Shown: positions 54,481 through 64,000 of the stretch, one piece after another
How positions within the stretch are numbered: position 1 is the first letter of the stretch
Layout: each line of letters starts with the position of its first letter
NCBI GenBank assembly: GCA_030159075.1
Contig: BROG01000537.1
Span: 1 to 64,000 of the forward strand
DNA length: 64,000 bases
Direction of reading: 5' to 3'
Source: Atrina japonica
Lineage: Eukaryota > Mollusca > Bivalvia > Pterioida > Pinnidae
Translations under genes and position numbers: made by a program
The notes under the pieces: model-generated
Seen by the model: the letters and a program-made list of their open reading frames with translations, nothing else
Database searches by the model: none
What the model was told of the DNA's origin: nothing

Positions 54481-57272
54481 TGTATATTGCATTACATATA
54501 CAGCATGTGTATGTGCATGCTGCATATGTCATATACATGTACATACAAATGGTACATGTAATGCCATATACACTGGTAAATACATATTATGTATTTACCC
54601 ATGTTTACATATATGACATTGGATGTTTATACATATTTACAAATAAATGTATATGACATTTGAAGTATTTATCCACTAATGTTTGCATAATCATTTTCCT
54701 TTATAATGTTATTTTGAAAAAAAATATACAGTAAAAATGGGAACTACCTGATTATGTCCCTTTAATTTCTGACACTGCAAACAGCTGGCACCATCGTTTT
54801 AAGTAGTTCCAATTTAACTCTATCGTGACCTAAAATATGGAGTGCGCTATTCAATCATGCTATTCTACATTACTTCGATTATCAACTTGTGATATTATTT
54901 ATTCCGAATATTAACTTTGGTATTATCTTATTTTTGCAAGCATATTTTGTTATGTTAATCATCCAATTGTTTCAAATGCATAGGTAACTGCAGGTCTCGA
55001 TTCGACTGAAATTTGGCTCTAATCCTATATTTACAGTCAGGTCTAGGCCAAATTTTCTGTCCCGATTTCAAGCGATATTTTTTGTGGTAAAATCAGGGGC
55101 AGAAGTCCTCCCATACACTTTCTTCATAGCAAGATTCTGTGACATTTTCACAGCAGTTTTGCGGTCATTTTAACCATTTATTTCTAATTGCTGACGTCTG
55201 ATATTTGTTGATATGCTTACTTGATCTTTTAGATTTATAAATCCATTGTCGCTACATTATGGCATGACAAAATTCCATATCTATGAGACGTCTATTCTAG
55301 CTACCCATCATTTTTTGCATTCACGTCGTCTGTCTCCATTTTATACAGTATAGTGTCAAAGGATTTTGTACAGTATTTTCTCAACACCAGTGTGTCCGCA
55401 TAAGCAATACCTTGCAAATCACGACGTCTGTCGGGTGGAGATGAACTAGATCTATTTAATAAATACTGCAAAACCTATTTAGAAATAACCTTATCATTTC
55501 CCATGAAATTAAAATTCACATTAATTTAGCAATCTAAATATTTCCCCAAGACTCAATCTCTCTGTCTCTGTCTCTCTCGCAAATTTAATTGTCAAAACAT
55601 TTCATCAAATTCTAAAGTCACTTACACGTCTATTGTATATCTAATTATATTTCAAAACCAAATGTCCGAACAGAAGGGAAACGTACTTAGGCATCATAAA
55701 CCAATACGATAACGATTGGTGATAAACAGAACTGATCAATCTGCCTTACACTCCTGAAAAATTTCCCTTTTATCTAATCTAAATATTCCAATACAGGCTC
55801 AAATATTATTACACTTGTAAATCTATTAATTCAAAGATATCTCAGTTTGTGGGTTGTCTTTTTTAAATTATTATAATAGTGATATATAAAGCTAAAATAA
55901 AGCTTTATATATCGCTGTTATACGAACTTAAATATTTTTAATAAATTATTATTTTATTTCTATTTGACTTCAAAGATTTCGTTGAATTACACAAAATTAG
56001 ATAACTAACCATAATTTATTATTATTTTATACATATTTTAATTTTATTACCATTATCGGAGACATATACATGTACTTGTATCTCTTTCGATATACAAGGA
56101 TTTATAATAAGAACCAGCGATATATAAAAACTTTAAATTATCTCCTTCCTTTATCATAAACTGACTCTGATATTATGTTACTTTGAATTTTTAATTTACT
56201 TCATTATCTTTAATTTTGAATTGTCAATTAATTGTCGAGAAATCTTGATATAACTGTATTTATTCAAATAATTGTTTCATGGACCGCTTGGGTTTTGTTT
56301 ATTGGGACGGCATCCTGCTGACACATGAAGCACACACGTATGATGACTCTCAGCATGAAATATCTGGTCTTGATAAAGATGAATGATCTATGCTACTTAA
56401 GTGTCCTATTGGTATTACACACCAATCTCTGAAAAAGACTTAAGAAAACTATCGATATATGTTCTAGTACTAACTCGTAAATTGTCTTATTTTTCACTAT
56501 CTTAAACCAATTTACAATTAAATAAATTATCAAAAATTTGAAATGCAACAACTTTTGAACATATTTATTTACACATATATGAAAATTATAAATTAGTTAA
56601 ACCGATCACTTGTTCTGTTAGTAATCCATATCACCCAGCCATGCACTTTTCCCACTGATAGATAACCGGAACTACTGTCCTCGTGTGTATCATATTCTCA
56701 ACCCTGATTTGTGGTGTTAAAAGCGCTTTAAATGGGGATAGTAGTAGGCTCCCATTTCGTTATGTCAAAATTGGATGAGTGGAAATTTTAATTATGTCGG
56801 AATTGAATGGTTGGTTCTGATTATTTTACTTCATATTTATACTACTTTTACTTTTGATAACTCAAAGATTTTTTCTCAAAATTTTGCTCATGTCAAAGTA
56901 AATTTGCTGTCCAAAGTATCATAATATTATTGAAAAACACTTCTTATCTGAAATTACCTTTCTTGGTTGAAGGTTTACATTTCTGAAGAAGAGCATGGTT
57001 ATTAATTACCTGTTTACTTGCAAAAGATAAAAAAATGGTAATTAATGATCAGTTTAATCCAATTTAGATTAAGCAATAGCTTTAGAGAGTTTATTCATTG
57101 TCCAATATAGACAGAAAATATTTGAATTCAAAACTTCTGTTACACCGGTAATTCAAATTCTGAATATCTCGAAGTAATAAGGGCGATCCCAAGAATTTAT
57201 ATAGAGTGGATTCTCGTTATCTCAAAATTATATATATATATTATTTTCAATCTTCTTTTATCCTGTCATAAG
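54481..57272 (+). other. Remainder of RPAP1 first coding intron
   Basis: AT-rich. The acceptor of the next exon is TCCTGTCATAAG with a modest polypyrimidine tract. No other exon or RNA gene is recognised. Confidence 0.6.
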
Positions 57273-57392
57273 AATTGCCATCAAAAGCACCAAAGATAGA
57301 ACCTATCACAAAACAGTCAAGATTTCGCCAGAGTCGAAATGAAATAAAAACAAAGGACGAGTATGAGGATGATCCTGAAGAAAGACTTGATA
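57273..57392 (+). CDS. RPAP1: RPAP1, second coding exon
   Basis: Enters in phase 1 and reads ELPSKAPKIEPITKQ, then RFRQSRNEIKTKDEYEDDPE and ERLD. The EDxDPEERL motif corresponds to the RPAP1 N-terminal region. The donor is GTAAGTAT. The frame matches the first coding exon, which supports the 6.4 kb intron between them. Confidence 0.8.
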
Positions 57393-57521
57393 GTAAGTAT
57401 TATTACAGTACAACATTTACTGTCAATGGATAGTGAAAACATTTTGCTCTCCATATGAAAATTTTAAAAGCCATCTTACAAACCAAACTTAAAATGATGT
57501 TCTCAAAACCTTTTTTTAGCT

Positions 57522-58732
57522 CAAGTGAGCTATTGTGATCAATCCCAGTCTGCCGTCTGTCGGTAAACTTATCATATTTTGAACTTTTTCTCTGAAACCA
57601 CTGACAGGATTTTGATGAAACTTGACAGAAAGCAAGTGCTCAAGGTCCTTTACCAGATTTCTAGCCAGATTGGCCCACGGATGGATCTGGGGCGGGGCAG
57701 AATAGGTCCCAAAAGGTACCCACTTTAAAAATCTTCTAATCCAGAACCGCTGCATGAATTGAAAAACGGATTGTTTTTGAGTGATCTACATTGATGTATG
57801 ATTCAAGTTTGTATTTTTTCAAAAAATTGGAATATTAATTTTTGCCACTTTTTTGAGGTCTTTACAGACTGTCATTTTCATTAATTTTTGCATGTTTTCC
57901 TCAATTATTTCCCCTTGCATTCACTTTGATGCATTTGTTTAATGTGATTCACTTGTAATTAGGTGAAGAAATGTTTTTGTGCAAGAATTTTGCAGAAATT
58001 TAATTTCTAGAATTTTGTATGAATTTTTTGAGACTGAAAAAAAAAAGGGGGGGGTGCCTTTTTCACACTATCAGTTTTTGTTTCAAAACTACTTAAGGAA
58101 TTTTGATGAAACTCTGCAAGAAGCAAGTGCTTAAGGTTCTTTACCAAGTTTGTAGTTTTCAGGCTGAGTTGGCCCAGGGTTAGATCCAGCACAGTACAGA
58201 ATAGGTCACTATTACATAGTTTGTATTGTTCAGCCAGATTGGGCTAGTTGTAGATCCAGAGTTGAGCAAAATATGTCCCAGGAGGTACCCCTCTTTGAAA
58301 ATCCTCTTCTTTAGAACCACTACATGAATTGAAAAACGGATTGTTTCTGAGTGATCTACAAGGATGTATGATTCAAGTTTATTTTTTTCAAAGAAATCGG
58401 AATATCAATTATTGGCGCATTTTTTAGGTCTTTTCAGACTTTGTCATTTTCATTCATTTTTGCATGATTTCCTCATTTATCTCCCCTTGCATTCACTTTG
58501 ATGCATTTGTTTAACATGTTTTTCTTGTAATTAGGTGAAGAAATGTTTTTGTACAAAGATTTTGCCAAAATTTAATTTCAAGATTTTTTTTAATTTCTGA
58601 AAACAGCAATATTTATGTTTCTAGGCCAGATCAGCCTACAGTACATACATGTATTCTTTTTGGTCCTCTTTCCATTTGTAGATGATTCTTAGGTGAGCAA
58701 CTGAGGCCCTCTTAGGCCTCTTTTTTCAAATA
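57522..58732 (+). repeat. Dispersed repeat with duplicated interior
   Basis: Starts with the palindrome AGCTCAAGTGAGCT and ends GGTGAGCAACTGAGGCCCTC. A ~500-base interior unit with GATTTTGATGAAACTTGACA, ATGGATC..GGGC and GAACCGCTGCATGAATTG occurs twice (from about 57590 and 58085). The same unit appears three times at 62692-64000. Non-coding. Confidence 0.75.
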
Positions 58733-58984
58733 ATAGATGTACAATCTCAACAATCATTATTATCATGATTGACTCTAAATTTTATTTATCGATGCGGAAA
58801 TCTAAACCCCAACAGATCTTGTTGGCACCTCAACATTATAACAGACTACATTTACCAAAATGGACCAAAAAAAAAAGGAAAATCCCTCTGAAACAAGATA
58901 CACAGGTGGTATATATGTATCAAAATTGTAACTTTTTTATCATCCATGTATGATTCTGGATAATATCTGAATATCTTATTATTT

Positions 58985-61960
58985 GTTAGCTCACCTAGCC
59001 CAAAGGGCCAAGTGAGCTATTGCACCGTCGTCGTCCGTCATCGTCCGTCTGTTAATTTTGCATTTAAACATCTTCTTCTCAAGAACCAGTGGGCCTATTT
59101 TAACCAAACTTGGCATATAGCATCCTCATGTGAAGACGCCAAAAGTGTGTGAATGAAAAAGAGATAAGACCAATAGGGGCCCTAAAAGGGGCCTAAAAGG
59201 ACTAAAATTTTGTACATCTTTAAAAATCTTCTTCTCTTGAACCAATCATCAGATAAGTTTCAAATTTGGTATGCAGGATTGTTAAGTCAATATCTACAAA
59301 GTTTGCAAACGAAAATGAAATCTGTCCATCAACGAGCCACTGGTGGTGCTTCGGTTACACAGGGTATATTTGTATTACAAATTGTTTAATAACTCAACAC
59401 TGATGGACTTTTTGTATACAAAGATATATTAGAAAGTTGTTAGGAATTATCTGAGGATTATTTTGACAAAATTTCAAGGTCATGGGGTCAAAGGTCAATT
59501 TCACAGACACCATAGTAAATGGAAAATATGTTCTTTTTGTGTAAAATTTTCAACATTTTTGACCACTTCTCCAGAACCACTTTTCAATTTGAACCAAACT
59601 TGACAGAAAGTATAACCATGTAAAGCCGCATTACGCTTGTGGATGAAAAGGGGCTACAGGGCTCAACACTAAGGCACGTCCGACCGACCCTGACTAGTAA
59701 AAGATTGGTCCGGTCTAGTTAATTTGTGTCAAAGTAGCCCGACTGGTCGGGTTAAAAATATCACTTCAAATAGACTGAAGATCTATTATTAAACAAATTG
59801 TTGTGGAAAACCATTTTGTTCTTTTTGTAATTTATTTACCGATAGTGGGACATTTATTTACATAACCGGTGATTGTGATAATCGATATGTCGCTGATATT
59901 ACATGCCGTATAGACTTACTTTCATTTTGTCAATTTTATCGCCATATAATATAATACGCCCTCTGGTGAGAGATTGGTATATAAAATAACCGGAATAATA
60001 GTAATATTACCAGGATGACGCATAAAGCCACTGGAATGACACATTAGAATATGTTTTCGTCATTTTTAGATTATTTATATACAGCTAAGAAGAATAAACT
60101 ATTTCAATGTGAGAAGGGAAACAGTGTTCCAGGAATTTTGCTACAAATTGTACAAGTAGTTACGTCCGGTTCAATATCACACTAGTACTGATATGGCTTA
60201 AATATGGAAAGCTAGATTGGTAAATACAAGGATAGTATAGACAAAATATCTTTTCATTTAATGTAATACCTATATTATTAACATTTAAAAGTAAATTATT
60301 CCACAAAATTATCATTACGATGGAAAGGAGCTTCAATCCAGTTATATGTCCTGTCATTCCAGTAATTGGCATCATTTCGGTAATTCTGTGGACCCCGCAA
60401 AAATTCAGATTGAAAGTGAAACTGAAAGCATCGGTCATAAAATCACAAGTGCATGCAGCTTCACTAGCCTAGCCAAGGCATATTTTAATTTACCCGGGCA
60501 TATAGAATGGTATGTTTCTTTTTTGATAGTTTTGTTTGAATTAAGTCACTATATCTGTAATAAAGCAGATCAACTTACGATAACTATCGATATCTGTTTA
60601 CACTGAGTGACTGACGATGGCTTCTTTATAGTAGTGGAGGCATAACTAGAGACGAGGGTGTATCAAAGATATCAAAGGGCAGAATAGAAATCAGAATTTA
60701 TTTTACAATAATTAGGCCTAAAAGAAAATTTCAATCTTATGTACATACTTGTTTCTTGACTTGTATAAATAAATTGTCAAAGCATTCAACCAGTGATATA
60801 TAAAGCTTATATCGCTGATTCAACTAACTGTCTATTCAGAGTTAGTAGGCTTGAGTACTCCAGAGATTATATGGAATTATTTCAATCATAAAACAATTCA
60901 TTAATTTTTTTCTGTACTTATTTGTTTTTTAATGTTATTAACAAAATCAGTTAAAGCAGTAAATAGCATTTAATGGTGCAGCAATAGCTAAAAATGAGAC
61001 AAAGATATGCACAATTCCTCTGCCCGTCATCGAGTTCGTCGGGCAATTTATGAAACTAATATGTGAGCTATATTTTACCACTTATTAAAACTTAAATGGT
61101 CTGGTGATGTTGAGGTCAGGTCTAATAAAATTTTCTGGTACTGGTCCGACTGGCCTTTAATGTTGAGCCCTGGGCTAGGACTAAACATGGCTTTCAAGGC
61201 TAAAAATAGATCAATTGCATCAGCAGTTTTTTTATTTAATACATGTATCTCCAAAATTATTAAAGCTAGAGAAAAAACTTTTACCCTAAAATGAGCGGCT
61301 TGCAAAAATCTATAAATATTTCATTTTGGTGGATATTGTCCGGTTGGCCCTTATGTGAGTTATTTCCCCTTTTTTGTGGATTTTTCATGTTTTTGGATGT
61401 TTTTTGACATTATCTTGAAAAGTATAATAGCTAGAGTAAAAGTGAAAGAAGCAAAAATGTTCATGCAAAGATCTACAAAAAAGTCAGTAAGGTAAAAATT
61501 CTCCAGTCACCCGTTATGTTAGTTATTTCCCCTTTTTGTGGATTTTCATGTTTTTGAATGGTTTTTTTTGACATTATCTTGAAAAGTAGAAAAGTAGAGT
61601 AAAAGTGAAAGCAACAAAAAATGTTCAGCACGTAAAGATCTACAAAAAAGTGAAGTAGGCTGAAATTGTCAGGTCACTCCTTATGGGACTTATTTGCCCT
61701 TTTAAGTGGATTTTTCAAGTTTTCGATGTTTTTTGACATTATCTTGAAAAGTATAATAGATAGAGAGAAAGTGAAAGAAGCACAATTGTTCAGCATGCAA
61801 AGATCTACAAAAAAGTCAAAGGGGCAGAAATTGTCAGGTTGTCCCTTATGGGAGTTATTTCCCCTTTTCAGTGGATTTTTCATGTTTTCATGTTTTCTGT
61901 AATGTTGACCAATTTTGCCAGGTGAGCGACTTAACGACCCTTTGGCCTCTTGTTAATGAA
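58985..61960 (+). repeat. Dispersed repeat AGCTCACC...GGTGAGC, interrupted by another element
   Basis: The left end AGCTCACCTAGCCCAAAGGG leads into a palindromic AAGTGAGCT. The right end reads GGTGAGCGACTTAACGACCC. The middle (59657-61172) is a separate insertion. The parts at 61320-61900 contain three to four ~170-base units with GTTATTTCCCCTTTT and TTTTGACATTATCTTG. Non-coding. Confidence 0.65.
59657..61172. mobile_element. hAT-like non-autonomous element nested in the dispersed repeat
   Basis: Ends are inverted: CAGGGCTCAACACTAAGG at the left and CCTTTAATGTTGAGCCCTG at the right, the CAGGG...CCCTG form common in hAT elements. GGCTA flanks both sides (59652-59656 and 61173-61177), consistent with a 5-bp duplication. 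An 86-codon frame at 60346-60606 (with VDPAKIQIESETESIGHKIT) may be an exon, but no transposase is recognised. Confidence 0.6.
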
Positions 61961-62339
61961 AATAATGATGCATAATTTGCTTTTCAAGTTAAGGTCTTAC
62001 TTTGTATCTTAACATAACCCAAACAGGGCAACAATGTACCAGTATTTAAATATTGTTCCGATCCGTTTTCGGTCATTTTGGTAAATCTTGATCACCTGAC
62101 AATTTCATTAGAATTAACAACAGATCTTTAAGAAATTTTAAAGGTAATCAGTTACAATAGTATATAACTTTAAATATTGCTCATAATTGTTGCCAGTAAT
62201 AAAAAAATTCAGTTAACAAAAACAAGGGTCTTGTTTCACTTGCCAAATGATAAGTGATAATATTAAAAAATGTAAGTAATTCACATGCAATTAAGAGTCC
62301 TGCATTAATATAGATTTTTTAGAGAACAAAAGAGAATCA
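61961..62339. other. Gene-free DNA
   Basis: Nothing recognised. Confidence 0.5.
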
Positions 62340-62670
62340 TTGTATAGAATACAAAACAGAGCCATTTGTGTAAAATACAAAACAGAGCCATTTGTGTAGA
62401 ATACAAAACAGACCCATTTGTGTAGAATACAAAACAGAGCCATTTGTGTAAAATACAAAACAGAGCCATTTGTGTAAAATACAAAACAGACCCATTTGTG
62501 TAGAATACAAAACAGAACCAGTTGTGTAGAATTCAAAACAAAACCATTGTTTTTATGTAGAATGCAAAACAGAAACATTGTGTAGAATACAAAACTGAAC
62601 CACTGTGTTTGTGTAGAATACAAAACTGAACCACTGCATTTGTGTAGAATACAAAACTGAACCACTTGTG
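62340..62670 (+). repeat. ~26-bp tandem repeat, ~12 copies
   Basis: Units of TAGAATACAAAACAGAGCCA followed by TTTGTG with small variations. It produces an artefactual open frame on the minus strand. Confidence 0.9.
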
Positions 62671-62691
62671 TTCAAAGCAGACAATTTTTTA

Positions 62692-64000
62692 GCTCACCTG
62701 AAACAAAGGTTCAAGTGAGCTTTTCTGATCACCTTTTGTCCATTGTCTGTCTGTCTGTCCGTCCATCAACTTTTCACATTTTCAACTTCTTCTCAAAAAC
62801 TGCTGAAGGTATTTTGATGAAACTTTATAGGAAGCAAGTACTCAAGGTCGTTTACCAATTTGTCCAGATCGGCCCAGGGATGGATCTAGGGTGGGGTAAA
62901 TGAGGCCCCAGAACCACTGCATGGATTGAAAAACTAATTGTATCTGAGTGATCTACATAGATCTTTAGATGTATGATTCAAGTTTATTAATTCGGTAGAA
63001 ATCGGAAAATCATTTTTGCCGCGCTTTTGATGTCTTTTTTGACATTATAATTTTCATTCATTTTTTTTTTTATGAATTTTTTAAGATTGCAAAAATTAAA
63101 GGAAAGGGGGGTTAATTTTTCACACTGTCAGCTTCTTCTTCAAAACCGCTGAAGAGATTTTGATGAAACTTTATAGGAGTTATAGTTATAGTCCTCTACC
63201 AAGTTTGTGTATATTGGCCTGATCAGCCCAGGGATGGATCCAGGGTGGGGCAAAAGAGGCCCCAGGGGGTTCCCCTGTTTAAAAAATGTTCTTTTCCAGA
63301 ACTGCTGCATGGATTGAAAAACTTATTATATCAGAGTGATCTACATAGATGTACAATTCAAGATTGTTAATTTCGTAGAAATCTGAATGCGTTTTTGGCG
63401 TCTATTTAGACTTTGTATATTAATTCATTTTTGTAAGATTTATTTATTTTATTCATTATGATGCATTCATTTTATGTGTTTTGCCTGTGTTTTGCTAGAT
63501 AAAAGCTTTCCCGAAAGAATTTTGCTTAAATTTATGTTTTTGATTTTTTGATGAATTTACTGAAGATTGCAAAACTGGGGGGGGGGGGTAATTTTTCACA
63601 ATGTCAGCTTCTTCAAAACCACTAAAGAGATTTTGATGAAACTTTGTAGGATGCAAGTACTTAAGGTCCTCTACCAAATTTATGTATTTTGGCCTGATCA
63701 GCCCAGGGATGGATCCAGGGTGGGGCAAAAGAGGCCACAGGGGGTACCCCTGTTTAAAAAATCTTCTTTTCCAGAACTGCTGCATGGATCGAAAAACTAA
63801 TTATATCTGAGTGATCTACATAGATGTACAAATCAAGTTAATTAATTTTGTAGAAATCGAAAAATAAATTTTTTATGCATTTTTGGCGTCTTTTTAGACT
63901 TTGTAATATTAATTCATTTTTGTATGATTTCTTCATTTTATTCATTATGATGCATTCATTTTATGTGTTTTGCCTGTGTATTGATAGATAAAGGCTTTCC
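62692..64000 (+). repeat. Dispersed repeat, three tandem interior units, runs off the window
   Basis: Starts AGCTCACCTGAAACAAAGGT then TCAAGTGAGCT. Units of roughly 460 bases begin near 62800, 63140 and 63605 with GATTTTGATGAAACTTT and contain GCCCAGGGATGGATC and CTGCATGGATTGAAAAACT. Same family as 57522-58732. Non-coding. Confidence 0.75.

Noticed and set aside
58765..58953. Possible further RPAP1 exon
   Set aside because: The peptide does not resemble RPAP1 and splice phases do not fit the exon at 57273-57392.

Overview
The window is AT-rich eukaryotic DNA: spliced genes with GT-AG introns, many micro- and minisatellites, and nested mobile elements. Gene content and repeat style point to a mollusc, most likely a bivalve. 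The evidence is a C-type lectin/PAN-like/transmembrane gene with a mollusc-type membrane tail, many Penelope-like reverse transcriptase copies, and dispersed AGCTCACC-type repeats. The species is an inference.

Layout. 1-8.5 kb: four exons of a C-type lectin + PAN-like + transmembrane gene (+), whose introns hold Penelope-like fragments and a 1.7 kb minisatellite. 8.7-19.8 kb: gene-free DNA with Penelope-like copies, MITEs and simple repeats. 19.9-38.6 kb: a decayed Ty3/gypsy retrotransposon that received three insertions: a 2.7 kb Penelope-like copy, a 0.2 kb MITE, and a 13.35 kb virus-like DNA transposon. 40.2-43.2 kb: the ciliary gene TCTE1/DRC5 (-). 45.7-48.5 kb: a broken MULE-type transposase gene between inverted arrays of a 16-bp repeat. 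49.2-49.7 kb: a LINE 3' end. 50.65-57.4 kb: the first two coding exons of RPAP1 (+), separated by an intron holding about 3.6 kb of a ~38-bp minisatellite. 57.5-64 kb: dispersed bivalve-type repeats with a nested element.

The most notable feature is the element at 24362-37711. It has ~540-bp terminal inverted repeats, a 6-bp target duplication and a protein-primed family B DNA polymerase, which together make it Polinton/Maverick- or adintovirus-like. Its other genes encode a structural-type protein, a BIR (IAP-like) protein, an AT-hook protein, a CCHC zinc-knuckle protein and five small proteins. Each of the five small genes ends in a sequence that looks like a replication-dependent histone mRNA 3' end: a 16-nt stem-loop of the GGCCCTTTTCAGGGCC type, an ACC(C/T)A-like flank, and a purine-rich GAAAAGAAACC-like downstream element. 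The polymerase gene instead ends in ordinary AATAAA signals. If functional, this means a mobile DNA element that has adopted the host's S-phase-coupled, non-polyadenylated mRNA pathway for part of its gene set. I do not know of a description of this. No integrase, packaging ATPase or major capsid gene could be recognised, and most long genes carry frameshifts or stops, so this copy is a fossil or a non-autonomous relic.
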